The notes below the pieces were generated by a model. The model worked only from the letters and a program-made list of their open reading frames with translations, was not told the DNA's origin and searched no databases. Positions 9,006 through 18,508 of a DNA stretch of 64,000 bases are shown piece by piece. This stretch comes from RYN-230 sp963770535 (GTDB lineage: Bacteria; Actinomycetota; Actinomycetes; Streptosporangiales; Streptosporangiaceae): contig CAVYPZ010000004.1 in assembly GCA_963770535.1 (NCBI GenBank), forward strand, positions 1,054,001 through 1,118,000, read 5' to 3'. Position 1 is the stretch's first letter. Each line of letters begins with the position of its first letter. Position numbers and translations under genes: made by a program.

Positions 9006-9075
9006 ACTTTTCCTACATGACGTGCGCGTGAGCGAGTGATTTGTCCGATTAGGGCGCACGTTCCGTAGGAAAAGT
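9006..9075. repeat. 22-nt inverted repeat with 26-nt spacer
   Basis: Arms 9006-9027 and 9054-9075 are inverted copies that agree at 19 of 22 positions: acttttcctac then, after a 3-nt mismatch block, acgtgcgc. The outer edge of the left arm is also part of a direct repeat, ccgccgacttttc (near 8968 and 9002). It lies between the GMC gene and the lipoprotein gene. It could be a transcript-end hairpin or a small mobile-element remnant; the sequence alone does not decide. Confidence 0.75.
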
Positions 9076-9197
9076 GCAAGCCGATCATGGAAATGGCCCG
9101 CCGGCCCGGGGAGCCGGGGGCCGGGCCGGGGAAGCCGGGGGCAAGTAACCCGGGCCGGGTGACGACGGGGCCGTGATCGGGCGGCAGCGTGAGTGGC

Positions 9198-9674
9198 ATG
9201 AAGGCTGGACTGGCTGGTGCGTGCCTCGTCACTGCGGTCGTGCTGCTGGGCACGGGCTGCTCGTCCGGCGGGAGCACCGCCGCGAGCAGCCCGTCACCCA
9301 CCCCTTCCTCGTCCGCGTCCGCAGCCATCTGCCCGGACGTGGTCGCGCTCCGGCATTCCATCACCGAGCTTGGCCACCTCGGCGCCGGTTCCAACGCGCT
9401 GGCCAAGCTCAAGACCGACGCCGCGAACGTCAAGACCAACCTGGACAAGCTGCGGACAGCGGCCGGGACCGAGTGGAAGACCCAGATCAACGACCTGAAC
9501 GCCGCGCTGAGCAAGCTCGGCAAGACCCTGTCCAGCCTCGGCAGCCAGCCCAGCGCCACCGCCGCGGCCGCCGCGGTCTCCACCGATCTGGCCGGTGTCA
9601 CCATCAAGGCCAGCGACCTGCTGCGCGCGGCCAGCGTCCGCTGTCCCAGCGCGTCGTCCAGCCCAACGGCATGA
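9198..9674 (+). CDS. Secreted lipoprotein of unknown function
   Basis: A 158-residue protein with a type II signal peptide: MKAGLAGACLVTAVVLL followed by the lipobox LGTGC, with Cys21 as the lipidated residue. A Ser/Pro/Thr linker follows, then an alpha-helical Ala/Lys/Leu-rich domain (SITELGHL...LKTDAANVKTNLDKLRTAAGT) with two further Cys, at the start of the domain (ICPD) and near the end (VRCPS), that could form a disulfide. A GTG nine bases upstream is an alternative start. I recognise no family. It ends 55 bp before the GH15-type gene and could be co-transcribed with it. Confidence 0.82.
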   Translation: MKAGLAGACLVTAVVLLGTGCSSGGSTAASSPSPTPSSSASAAICPDVVALRHSITELGHLGAGSNALAKLKTDAANVKTNLDKLRTAAGTEWKTQINDLNAALSKLGKTLSSLGSQPSATAAAAAVSTDLAGVTIKASDLLRAASVRCPSASSSPTA

Positions 9675-9729
9675 TCTGAAACCTGCCCCCCAGCACCGTC
9701 ATCACCATGACGTACTCAGGAGGGGCACG

Positions 9730-11626
9730 ATGGCGCGCTACCCGAACATCAGCGACCACGGCCTGATCGGTGACCTGCAGACCGCGGCGCTGGTCACCAC
9801 GGATGGCACGGTGGACTGGTTCTGCTGCCCGCGATTCGACTCGCCGAGCGTGTTCGGGTCGCTGCTGGACGCCGACAAGGGCGGCTACTTCCGGGTCGCC
9901 CCGGACCGCGAGGACTATGTCAGCAAGCAGCTCTACTTCCCCGACACCGCGATCCTGATCACCCGGTTCATGACCCCGGACGGGGTCGGCGAGGTCACCG
10001 ACTTCATGCCGGTTACCGGGAGCCGGGCGACCAGCCGCCACCGGCTGGTCCGGCTGCTGCGGGTGGTCCGCGGGTCGATGCGGTTCGTGGTCGACATCAA
10101 GCCGCGCTTCGACTACGGCCGCCAGCCGCACCACCTCGAAGTCACCGAGGAAGGCGCGATCTTCCACACCGACGACCTGGAACTGACCCTGCACTCGGTC
10201 GGGGCTCCCGGCAGCACCCCGCGCGAACTCGGCGCCGAGACCGAACGGATCGGCGACGACCTGCGGATCCGCAGCACCCTGAAGCAGGGTGAGAGCGCGG
10301 GCATGGTGCTGGAGTCCGCGGGCGGCCGTCCCCGGCGGCTGCCGGACGGCGAGCTGCAGCGGCTGTCCGCGGAGACCGCCGGGTTCTGGCGCGACTGGCT
10401 GGGCAAGTCCACCTACACCGGGCGCTGGCGGGAGATGGTGACCCGCTCGGCGATGACCCTCAAGCTGATGACCTACGCCCCGTCCGGGGCGCTGGTCGCC
10501 GCCCCCACCACCGGGCTGCCGGAGCAGGTGGGCGGGGAGCGCAACTGGGACTACCGCTACACCTGGATCAGGGACGCGTCGTTCTCGGTGCACGCGCTGC
10601 TCGGGCTGGGCTACGCGGAGGAGGCGGCCGCCTTCGGCGTCTGGGTCCGGGACCGGCTGATCGAGCACAAGAGCAGCAACGGCGACTGCCCGCTGAAGAT
10701 CATGTACCGGGTGGACGGGTCCTCGGACCTGACCGAGGAGACCCTCGAGCCACTGGGAGGGCTGGCGGGGCTCGAGCCCGGTCCGGATCGGCAACAGTGC
10801 CTGCGGCCAGCTCCAGCTGGACATCTTCGGCGAGGCCATGGACGCTTTCGCCCAGGCTGACGTGCAGGGGCTCCAGCCGGCGCACGCGGGCTGGACCGGC
10901 GATGGTGAACATGATGGACTGGGTCTGCGAGCACTGGGACCAGCCCGAGGAAGGCATCTGGGAGACGCGCGGCGGGCGCAAGGACTTCACTTACGGGCGG
11001 TTCCAGTGCTGGGTGGCGCTGGACCGGGCGATCCGGCTCGCCGAGCACCGGGGGCGCCCCGCGGACATCCTGCGGTGGCGCTCCGAGCGGGACCGGATCT
11101 ACCGGCAGGTCATGGAGCGCGGCTGGAACCCGAAGGAACGCGCCTTCGTCCAGCACTATGGCAGCGAGGTGCTGGACTCCTCGCTGCTCCTGATGCCCCT
11201 GATGGGCTTCGTGTCGCCGTTCGACCCGATGTGGCTGGACACGCTGGAGGCCATGGACAAGAAGCTGGTGTCGGACAGCCTGGTGTACCGCTACGACCCG
11301 GCCGCGTCGCCCGACGGGCTGCGCGGGAGCGAGGGCACATTCTCCCTGTGCACGTTCTGTACGTGGACGCGCTGGCCCGGTCGGGACGCCTGGAAGACGC
11401 CTCGCTGACCTTCCAGAAGATGCACACCTACGCCAACCACCTGGGGCTGTACTCCGAGGAGATCGGCCTGACCGGCGAGCAGCTCGGCAACTTCCCGCAG
11501 GCGTTCAGCCACCTCTCACTGATCAACGCCGCGATCAACCTCGACTACCAGCTGGATCACGGGGCGGGGGACGTGCAGCCGGTGCTGGCCCGGATCCGCC
11601 GGGCCCCCGCCGCCGGCTACCGCTGA
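9730..11626 (+). CDS. Glycoside hydrolase family 15 (glucoamylase/trehalase-like), three frameshifts
   Basis: A soluble GH15 enzyme expected to hydrolyse an alpha-linked glucan or trehalose. The start ATG at 9730 has AGGAGGGG upstream. The N-terminal domain opens with ISDHGLIGDLQTAALV, and the (alpha/alpha)6 barrel is marked by NWDYRYTWIRD and later YSEEIGLTGEQLGNFPQAF with the catalytic acid region. The reading frame breaks three times: an extra C near 10750 (gagccactgg for GAG CAC TGG), an extra G near 10900 (accggcgatg), and a lost G near 11356 (ttctgtacg for TTC TGG TAC). With these corrected the product is about 631 residues, normal for the family, with no missing blocks. Sequence error is likelier than gene decay, but not proven. 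Confidence 0.85.
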
Positions 11627-11639
11627 GCCTCACCGCGCC

Positions 11640-11790
11640 GGCCCGCCCGGCTCATGCCGCGCGGACCGCGCGGGCTCGCCCGGCTCATGCCGCGCGGGCC
11701 GCGCGGGGCCGCCCGGCTCATGCCGCGCGGACCGCGCCGGCCGCGCGGCTCATACCGCGGACCGCGGCCTCACCCGGGCTGGCCGCCCGG
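11640..11790. repeat. GC-rich tandem repeat after the GH15 gene
   Basis: About three to four copies of a roughly 32-36 bp unit built on cgcccggctcatgccgcgcg, followed by variants with cgcgg spacers. It is non-coding in every frame I checked, and ends just before a strong hairpin. Confidence 0.8.
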
Positions 11791-11808
11791 CTCATCCCGC
11801 GCGGAACA

Positions 11809-11837
11809 GCGGCCTCACCCACTTCGGGTGAGGCCGC
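11809..11837 (+). terminator. Perfect 12-bp hairpin, probable terminator
   Basis: gcggcctcaccc at 11809-11820 pairs perfectly with gggtgaggccgc at 11826-11837 around a 5-nt loop. No T-run follows, which is common for actinobacterial terminators. It sits 180 bp after the GH15 stop and 170 bp before the regulator, so it probably separates the two transcripts. Confidence 0.65.
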
Positions 11838-12006
11838 GGTTGCGGGCTGCCCCAATCATGGGTTTCCGGGCGCCGGAAGAGCGGCGCGGTTGATACCAGC
11901 CGGCCCCGGGTATGACCGCCAAAGGCGTCTGACCTGCGCATTCACCCCAAGGGATGAGGACGGATGGGGAGGGTGGCGTAGCTGCCGGGGTCTCGGGGGG
12001 GAATCC

Positions 12007-15000
12007 ATGACAAGCACCATGAACAGCGCGGAGCCAGTGCTCGCGCCCATACGGGCTGGTGAGGGCGGTGACGACGCGCCCGCAGGGACAGGTGAGCAAC
12101 CGGGTGACGCGCTTGTGCGGGCCGGTGAGTGCGCTGCTGAGGGTCCGGTGCGGGCGGGCGCGCCGGCGGCCGCGTCAGGCGCCCGGGATCGCAGCGGCAG
12201 CGCCCGGGCCCGCGCCAGCGCCGAGGCCCTGCAGCCGGGCCAGCAGCGCCCGCGGTTCCTCGAAGGCAAGCTCCAGATCCCGGAGCCGCACTTCCCGGTG
12301 CTGCGCCGGCGGCGGGTCAGCGGCCTGCTCGACCAGGCGATCCGCAACCGGGTGACGCTGGTGTCCGGGCCGGCCGGCGCGGGCAAGACGATGGCCTGCG
12401 CCACCTGGGCGGCTGCCCCGCCGCAGGCCCGCCGGGTGGTCTGGCTCAGCCTGGACGCGGAGGACCAGCAGGCCTGGTTCTGGGCCTACGTGTGCGCCGG
12501 GCTGGCCCGGCTGCGGTGCATCCCCGCCGACTCGCTGCGGTCACTGGAGGACGCGTCGCCGGATGGTTTCCCGTTGCGGCTGGTCGAAGCGGCGCAGACC
12601 TTCACCGAGCCGGTCATTCTCCTCCTGGATGACATCCACGAGCTCACCGACGCGGCCGTGCTGGGCGGCATCGACCTGCTGATCCGGCACGCACCGCCCA
12701 CCCTGCGGCTGGTCCTGTCCGCCCGCCAGCCGCCCGCGTTGCAGCTGGCGCGGCTTCGCGTGTCCGGTGAGCTGGCCGACATCGGCAGCCATGATCTCGC
12801 CTGCACCAGCGATGAAGCGGACGCCTATTTCTCCATGCTGGGCCTGGAAGCCGACCCTGCCGCCCGGGACGCGCTGCTGCGCCGCACGCAGGGGTGGATG
12901 GCCGGACTGCGGCTGGCTGCCATGCGGGCCCGGTCCGACCCGGAACCCGGCGCGACCATCACGGACCTGGCCGGGGACGAGCCGATCGTGACCGACTACC
13001 TGTGGGACGAGGTGCTCGTCAAGCAGCCCCCGGCTACCCGCATGTTCCTGCTCCGGACCTGCATCGCCGCGCAGGTGACCGGCGACCTGGCCGACGCCCT
13101 GACCGGGCAGTCCGGCAGTGTCCGGACGCTGGACCGCCTCAGCCGGGAGAACAGCTTCGTGGACGTGGTTGACCGCGAGCGCGGCGAGTACACCTATCAC
13201 CCGCTGCTCCGCCAGGTCCTCATGGCCGAGCTGCACCGGGAGATCCCGCACGAGATCCCGGTACTGCTGCGCCGGGCGGCCCGCTGGTACGCAGGGCATG
13301 ACCAGGCGATCGCCTCGGTGCGCTGTGCTGCTGAGGCCCAGGACTGGGATTACGCGGCGCAGACCCTGGCCGAGGCGGGGGCCGGGCTGGCCAGCCCGGA
13401 ATCCACCGCGGACCTGCAGAGCGTGCTGTCCCTGTTCCCCGCGGACCGCTCCGCGGACGACCCCGCTGTCGCGGCGGCCTGGGCGGTCGCCCGGCTCTGG
13501 GACGGCGACCGCGACGGGGCGGCCGCGTACCTGGACGGCGGGGAGCGGGCGCTCAGCCGCGCGGTCCCGGCGATGCAGCGGATCATGGAGCCGACCCTGG
13601 CCGCGCTGCGGGTCATGCTGGCCGGCGGCCGGACAGATCCCGACCCGGTCCTGCTGGGCGGCGCCCGCTCGCTGGCCGAGCGGGCCCAGGCGGCCGCCAG
13701 CACCCAGCCCGAGCATCGCGCCGTGGGGCTGCTGTGGTACGCGGTCGGGGTGGCCCGGCTGCGCCGCTGGGAGATCCAGCAGGCCCGGCACGCGCTGCGG
13801 CACGCCGACCGGCAGCTCGCCGCGGGCAACCTGACCGGGCTCCAGGCCCGGGCCCGGGCCTGGCGGGCGCTGGCCGAGGCCTGGTACGGCGACCTCACCG
13901 CGGCCCGCCGCTCCGCCACCGACGTGCTGGCCGGGCGGGGCCTGAGCGGTACGGGCCTGGCCGAGGCCCGCGCCGGGCTGGGTGCGTGGGGTGCCGGCTG
14001 GGACCCGGGAACCGGGCTGGCGTCAACCGCGCCGGAAGGGCCCGCTGGCACGGGCGCATCCGGGGCTTCGGCCGAGGCCGGGGGCGCGCACGGCGCCGAC
14101 CCGGCCGCGCAGGCCCAGGCCGCTGAGCTCGCCGACCTGGCCCAGGCGCTGGTCAGCCTCCGCCGGGATGACCTGTCCGCGGCTCAGCGGCTGCTGGAGC
14201 GCATCGACCCGCAGCTGACCGGCCAGTTCCCCGGTGAACCGTCGGTGAGCGCGGTCGCGGCCCTGATCCGGGCCCGGGTCCTGCTCGCGGACGGCGACGC
14301 CACCGCAGCCACCTCGCAGCTGGCCAGGCTGCGCGAGACGTGGGGACCCGCTCACCCGGCCCTCGCCGACGTGCTGACCATCGCCGAGGGCGAGGTGGCC
14401 CTGCGGGCCGGCAGCACCGGCCGGGCCCGCGCCGTCCTGCTCCTCGTGGAGGAGGGCGAGCATTTCGACCGGGCTGACGGGCGGCTGCTGCGCGGCGGCC
14501 TGCTGATCGCCGAGGGAGACTTCAAGACCGCGCTGGAGGCGGTGGAGCCGTGCCTGGACGGCGCGGCCGACGGGGTGACGCTGCAGGAGCGGATCTCCGG
14601 GCTGCTGATCGCGGCGGTGGCGCAGCGCCGCCTCGGGGCCAGCGACGAGGCGGCGGCCTTGCTGGAGGAGGCGCTGGCGCTCGCCGAGCCGGAGGCCGCC
14701 TACCGGGCCTTCCTGGACGGGGGAGCTGCGGTCCGCTCGGCGATGACCGTGCTGGTCCCGCCGACCAGCCGTCACGCCGGCTTCGCCGGCCGCATCCTGG
14801 AACGTTTCGATGGCCAGGCGCCCCGCCCCGCCGCCGCGGACGCGGTCAGCGTGCCGCTCACCGACAGCGAGCGGGCCGTGCTCCGCTTCCTCCCGTCGCA
14901 CATGACCAACGAGGAGATCTCCCAGGCCCTGTTCCTGTCCATCAACACGGTCAAGACCCACCTGCGGTCGGCCTACCGGAAGCTGGGGGTCAGCTCCCGC

Positions 15001-15042
15001 CGCGAGGCCATCGCCCGGGGGCGGCGGCTGGGGCTCCTGTAG
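12007..15042 (+). CDS. Large ATP-binding LuxR-family regulator (LAL/MalT type)
   Basis: A 1011-residue transcription factor. An N-terminal Ala/Gly-rich lead is followed by an NTPase with Walker A GPAGAGKT (121-128) and a Walker B VILLLDDIHEL. A winged region and a long alpha-helical repeat (TPR/MalT-like) middle come next. The C-terminal LuxR helix-turn-helix begins at LTDSERAVLRFL and includes TNEEISQALFLSINTVKTHLRS. ATG 12007 follows a G-run at Shine-Dalgarno distance. Such proteins respond to a small ligand plus ATP and often control sugar or secondary-metabolite genes; the target here is unknown, though the GH15 gene upstream is a candidate. The residue 675-710 region is a Gly/Ala low-complexity insertion. 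Confidence 0.92.
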   Translation: MTSTMNSAEPVLAPIRAGEGGDDAPAGTGEQPGDALVRAGECAAEGPVRAGAPAAASGARDRSGSARARASAEALQPGQQRPRFLEGKLQIPEPHFPVLRRRRVSGLLDQAIRNRVTLVSGPAGAGKTMACATWAAAPPQARRVVWLSLDAEDQQAWFWAYVCAGLARLRCIPADSLRSLEDASPDGFPLRLVEAAQTFTEPVILLLDDIHELTDAAVLGGIDLLIRHAPPTLRLVLSARQPPALQLARLRVSGELADIGSHDLACTSDEADAYFSMLGLEADPAARDALLRRTQGWMAGLRLAAMRARSDPEPGATITDLAGDEPIVTDYLWDEVLVKQPPATRMFLLRTCIAAQVTGDLADALTGQSGSVRTLDRLSRENSFVDVVDRERGEYTYHPLLRQVLMAELHREIPHEIPVLLRRAARWYAGHDQAIASVRCAAEAQDWDYAAQTLAEAGAGLASPESTADLQSVLSLFPADRSADDPAVAAAWAVARLWDGDRDGAAAYLDGGERALSRAVPAMQRIMEPTLAALRVMLAGGRTDPDPVLLGGARSLAERAQAAASTQPEHRAVGLLWYAVGVARLRRWEIQQARHALRHADRQLAAGNLTGLQARARAWRALAEAWYGDLTAARRSATDVLAGRGLSGTGLAEARAGLGAWGAGWDPGTGLASTAPEGPAGTGASGASAEAGGAHGADPAAQAQAAELADLAQALVSLRRDDLSAAQRLLERIDPQLTGQFPGEPSVSAVAALIRARVLLADGDATAATSQLARLRETWGPAHPALADVLTIAEGEVALRAGSTGRARAVLLLVEEGEHFDRADGRLLRGGLLIAEGDFKTALEAVEPCLDGAADGVTLQERISGLLIAAVAQRRLGASDEAAALLEEALALAEPEAAYRAFLDGGAAVRSAMTVLVPPTSRHAGFAGRILERFDGQAPRPAAADAVSVPLTDSERAVLRFLPSHMTNEEISQALFLSINTVKTHLRSAYRKLGVSSRREAIARGRRLGLL

Positions 15043-15103
15043 GCCCATCGTGATGCCGTGGCCAGTGGGGCCAGTGCTGCGGATTTGGCTTAGTCCCAGG
15101 CGT

Positions 15104-15154
15104 CGTGATCATGGGATCGCAGGGTCCGGGAACCCCAGCAAGCCCATGATCACG
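15104..15154. repeat. Palindromic element, copy 1 (cgtgatcatggg arms)
   Basis: cgtgatcatggg at 15104-15115 is perfectly inverted at 15143-15154, with a 27-nt centre that includes ccccagca. It lies between the convergent ends of the LuxR-type gene and the HdeD-like gene, so a bidirectional terminator is plausible. A second element with the same outer sequence is at 43655-43700. Confidence 0.88.
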
Positions 15155-15171
15155 GCCTACGCGAGGGCGGC

Positions 15172-15861
15172 CTACGCGGGGGCGGCCTGCGCGAGGGCGG
15201 TCTTGGCGACGTGGCGTACCTGGAACGCCATCACGCCCAGCATCACGCCGTAAGCCAGCAGCCAGATGCCCATCACCCAGACCAGGACCGACAGCGAGAT
15301 CGTGGGCCAGAACATCACGATCAGGCCGGCAGCCAGGCTCAGCACGCCGGTGAGGGCCCGCAGCCCGCGCCCGGTGCCGGGCCCGGACGTGGCCGCCACG
15401 CTCAGGTCCACGATCCCGTGCAGGGTCCAGAACACCCCGACGATGAACGCGAGCAGGACCACGGTGACGTCGATGTGCCGCAGGCAGTAGAACCCGGCCA
15501 GGGCGGCCAGCAGGCCGATGAGCACGTAGGCCGCCCGGGTGCCGCCGCTGAGGTCGCTCTCGGCGAACCCGCGCACCAGCCGGAATATGCCGCCGACCAG
15601 GAGCACCGCGCCGAGCAGCGCGGCCACGACGATGACTGTCGATTTAGGCCACGCCAGCAGGATCAGCCCGACCGCGAACGTCACCACGGCCACGAGCATC
15701 ATCACCTGCCAGGCTGACGCCCAGGCCACTGCCGTCTCCCGCTGGTAAAGGCCTGCGCCGGACGATCCCGCCCCGGTGCCGTGCGGCGCCGTCCCGCCGT
15801 CCAGGCCCGGCTCCCGTGGCCGGGCCGCGTGATCCGCCGGCCCCGATTGCTGAGCTGTCAT
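15172..15861 (-). CDS. HdeD/DUF308-like integral membrane protein
   Basis: A 229-residue protein. The start ATG at 15861 is fixed by AGGAGG six bases upstream. After a hydrophilic N-terminus of about 50 residues it has six hydrophobic segments in pairs (WQVMMLVAVVTFAVGLILLAW, VAALLGAVLLVGGIFRL, YVLIGLLAALAGFY and so on). That is the arrangement of DUF308/HdeD membrane proteins, whose E. coli member is linked to acid resistance. The role here is not known. It is transcribed towards the LuxR-type gene. Confidence 0.85.
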   Translation of the reverse strand: MTAQQSGPADHAARPREPGLDGGTAPHGTGAGSSGAGLYQRETAVAWASAWQVMMLVAVVTFAVGLILLAWPKSTVIVVAALLGAVLLVGGIFRLVRGFAESDLSGGTRAAYVLIGLLAALAGFYCLRHIDVTVVLLAFIVGVFWTLHGIVDLSVAATSGPGTGRGLRALTGVLSLAAGLIVMFWPTISLSVLVWVMGIWLLAYGVMLGVMAFQVRHVAKTALAQAAPA

Positions 15862-16162
15862 AGCGCCTCCTAGGGTTCCGCGGAACTCTGCGCCACCACC
15901 ATGGCCACCGTGCCCAGCGCGGGCCCGGGCGGGCATCGCCCGTGACGGGTGAAGCGAGGGTAAAGGCGGCACCGCGGGCGCTGGCTTGTCGTCCCCGCCC
16001 AGGGAGGCCCGCGCGGACCACTACACTGGCGCCGTAGCCGTCAGCGGCTGCGCTGGGTCGTGCGTCACCGCGTACGAGGCGCGGCGGGAGCGGCCAGGCG
16101 GGGACTTCAGAGCGCGGCAGCGCAGCAGACTTCGAGTGCACGGATCAGGGAGTGACGGCGAC
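15862..16162. other. Intergenic region upstream of tig
   Basis: About 300 bp between the divergent HdeD-like gene and tig. No convincing reading frame or RNA gene is visible. TACACT at 16022-16027 fits an actinobacterial -10 element for tig, without a clear -35 at the right spacing. Confidence 0.4.
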
Positions 16163-17704
16163 GTGAAGACCGACGTCGAGGAGCTTGGGCCGACGAGGGT
16201 CAAGCTGACCATCGAAGTTCCGTTCGAGGAGCTGAAGGGCAGCCTCGACAAGGCGTACCGGGAGGTCGCCCGGCAGGTACGGGTGCCCGGCTTCCGGCCG
16301 GGCCGGGTGCCGCCGCGCATCATCGACCAGCGGTTCGGGCGCGGGATGGTGCTGGAGCAGGCGGTCAACGACGCGGTGCCCCAGCTTTACGGCCAGGCCC
16401 TGCAGGACAACGACGTGTTCGCGCTCGGCCAGCCGGACCTCGAGATCACCAAGCTGGACGATGGCAAGGAGCTGGCCTTCACCGCCGAGGTGGACGTCCG
16501 GCCCAAGTTCGAGATTCCCGACCTGCACGGGCTGCCCGTCACCGTGGACACGGCCGTGGTCACCCCGGACGAGGTCGAGGAGTACATCGGGGGCCTGCGG
16601 GAGCGGTTCGCCTCGCTCCAGGGCGTCGACCGGCCGGTCGAGGACGGTGACTACACCTCGATCGACCTGTCCGCCTCGGTGGACGGTGAGCCGGTCGAGG
16701 ATGCCCAGGTGAGCGGCTACTCCTATCAGGTGGGCAGCGGCTCGCTGCTGGACGGCCTGGATGAGGCGCTGACCGGGATGTCGGCTGGGGAGTCCAAGAC
16801 CTTCACCGCCGAGCTGGTCGGCGGGGAACACGGCGGCGAGGTGGCCGACGTGACCGTGACCGTGCACAGCGTCAAGGTCAAGGAGCTTCCGGAGCTGGAC
16901 GACGAGTTCGCCCAGTCGGCGAGCGAGTACGACACGCTCGGCGAGTTCCGCGCCGGGACCCGGGCCCAGCTGGAGTCGATGAAGCGGATGCAGCAGGTCG
17001 GCCAGGCCCGGGAACGCGCGCTCGACGCGGTCCTCAGCAAGATCGAGATCCCGCTCCCGGACAGCATGGTCAGCGGCGAGGCCCAGATGCGGCGTGACTC
17101 GCTCGATGAGCAGCTGGAACGGGCCGGCACCAGCATGGACGACTACCTGGCCTCGTCCGGCCAGAGTGCCGAGCAGGTCGAGACCGACATCACCGACAGC
17201 GCGCGCCGCTCGGTCAAGGCCGGGTTCGTGCTGGACCAGCTGGCCCGGCAGGAAGAGCTGAACATTGAGCAGGACGAGCTGAACTCGTTCGTGATCGAGC
17301 AGGCCTACCGGATGGGTGTCCAGCCCGACCGTCTGGCCCAGGAGCTGGCCGACCGGGGCCAGATCGGCTCCGTCATCACCGAGGTGCTGCGGGGCAAGGC
17401 ACTCACGCTCATCACCGAGCGGGCGACCGTGACCGACGAGGCCGGCCAGCCGGTGGACATCGAGGCGGCGATGCGCCCGGACGAGGCCGAGGACCAGGCT
17501 GAAGACCAGGCTGAAGCGGCCGAGACCAGCGAGGCTGAGGCCAGCGAGGCCGCAGAGCCGGGGAGGCCGCCCAGGGAGGCCGCAGAGCCAGGGGAAGCCG
17601 CGGAGGCCAGCGCAGAGGCAGCGCAGTCCGGGGACGCCGCGGACGACGCCAGCGTGACCGGGGACGACCCGGCCGAGGCCGGGACCGGCGGTGCGACCGC
17701 GTGA
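16163..17704 (+). CDS. tig: Trigger factor
   Basis: A ribosome-bound chaperone and peptidyl-prolyl isomerase that receives nascent chains at the exit tunnel. From GTG 16163 it is 513 residues. The ribosome-binding signature GFRPGRVPP is at 43-51, an FKBP-like domain spans about 150-240, and the helical C-terminal domain ends near residue 440. The last 70 residues are an Ala/Glu/Asp-rich tail (EDQAEDQAEAAETSEAEAS), a feature of actinobacterial trigger factors. It stands first in the tig-clpP1-clpP2-clpX order. Confidence 0.95.
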   Translation: MKTDVEELGPTRVKLTIEVPFEELKGSLDKAYREVARQVRVPGFRPGRVPPRIIDQRFGRGMVLEQAVNDAVPQLYGQALQDNDVFALGQPDLEITKLDDGKELAFTAEVDVRPKFEIPDLHGLPVTVDTAVVTPDEVEEYIGGLRERFASLQGVDRPVEDGDYTSIDLSASVDGEPVEDAQVSGYSYQVGSGSLLDGLDEALTGMSAGESKTFTAELVGGEHGGEVADVTVTVHSVKVKELPELDDEFAQSASEYDTLGEFRAGTRAQLESMKRMQQVGQARERALDAVLSKIEIPLPDSMVSGEAQMRRDSLDEQLERAGTSMDDYLASSGQSAEQVETDITDSARRSVKAGFVLDQLARQEELNIEQDELNSFVIEQAYRMGVQPDRLAQELADRGQIGSVITEVLRGKALTLITERATVTDEAGQPVDIEAAMRPDEAEDQAEDQAEAAETSEAEASEAAEPGRPPREAAEPGEAAEASAEAAQSGDAADDASVTGDDPAEAGTGGATA

Positions 17705-17771
17705 CGCGGCGGGGGAAGGTGGCCGGCTGAGGGCCCGCTCGCGGGTCCTGGCCAGTCTGCGGCCCGGCCTG

Positions 17772-17785
17772 CGCCGACAGCGAAC
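17772..17785 (-). promoter_or_regulatory. ClgR-like box upstream of clpP1
   Basis: CGC-N5-GCGAAC on the plus strand, that is GTTCGC-N5-GCG on the minus strand, 76 bp before clpP1. As I recall it, this spacing is the operator reported for ClgR, the actinobacterial activator of clp genes. No clgR gene is in the window. Position and match are seen; binding is inferred. Confidence 0.5.
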
Positions 17786-17860
17786 ACGGCGAGGGCGCGG
17801 ACGATCTGGCCCTGGCCGGGAGTTATCGTCCATGTCAATGACGCAAGAACGTGAGCGGAA

Positions 17861-18508
17861 ATGGAGAGCAGCGTGACGCCTCCGGCTTTCGGGGATCCGG
17901 AAGGGATCCTGGCGCGCACCGCGGAAGCGGCCCCGCCAATCATTACCGAGCAGATTTTCAACCGGCTGCTCCGGCACCGGATCATCTTCCTCGGCACGCA
18001 GGTTGACGAGGACATCGCCAACCGGATGTGCGCCGAGATGGTGCTCCTCGCGTCCGAGGACGACAAGCGCGACATCAGCATCTACATCAACTCGCCGGGC
18101 GGGTCGGTCTACGCGGGCCTGGCCATCTACGACGTGATGCAGTACGTGCCGAACGACATCGCCACCTACGCGATGGGCATGGCCGCGTCCATGGGCCAGT
18201 TCCTGCTGTCCGCGGGAACCCCGGGCAAGCGCTACGCGCTGCCGCACGCCAGCGTCCTGATGCACCAGCCGTCCGGCGGCATCGGGGGCACCGCCTCGGA
18301 CATCAGGATCCAGGCCGAGCAGATGATCTACATCAAGCGCACCCTGGCTGAGCGCACGGCCTTCCACACCGGGCAGACCGTCGAGCAGATCGAGAAGGAC
18401 GCGGACCGGGACCGCTGGTTCACCGCGGAGCAGGCGAAGGACTACGGCTTCGTCGACCACGTGATCCGCAGTGCCCTGGAAGTCCCGTCCGAAGGGCCGG
18501 TCTCATGA
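17861..18508 (+). CDS. clpP1: ATP-dependent Clp protease proteolytic subunit 1
   Basis: A serine peptidase subunit of the mixed ClpP1P2 barrel, which degrades unfolded or tagged proteins delivered by ClpX or ClpC. The 215 residues hold the catalytic triad: Ser110 in MGMAASMGQF, His135 in VLMHQPSGG, and Asp184 in DRDRWF. The handle glycine motif NSPGGSV is intact. The start is ATG 17861, with GTG 17873 as an alternative. Its stop overlaps an ATG for clpP2, so the two are probably coupled. Confidence 0.95.
   Translation: MESSVTPPAFGDPEGILARTAEAAPPIITEQIFNRLLRHRIIFLGTQVDEDIANRMCAEMVLLASEDDKRDISIYINSPGGSVYAGLAIYDVMQYVPNDIATYAMGMAASMGQFLLSAGTPGKRYALPHASVLMHQPSGGIGGTASDIRIQAEQMIYIKRTLAERTAFHTGQTVEQIEKDADRDRWFTAEQAKDYGFVDHVIRSALEVPSEGPVS

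Noticed and set aside
9730..11626. Programmed ribosomal frameshifting in the GH15 gene
   Set aside because: Three shifts of different sign without slippery heptamers or downstream pseudoknots; simple indels explain them.
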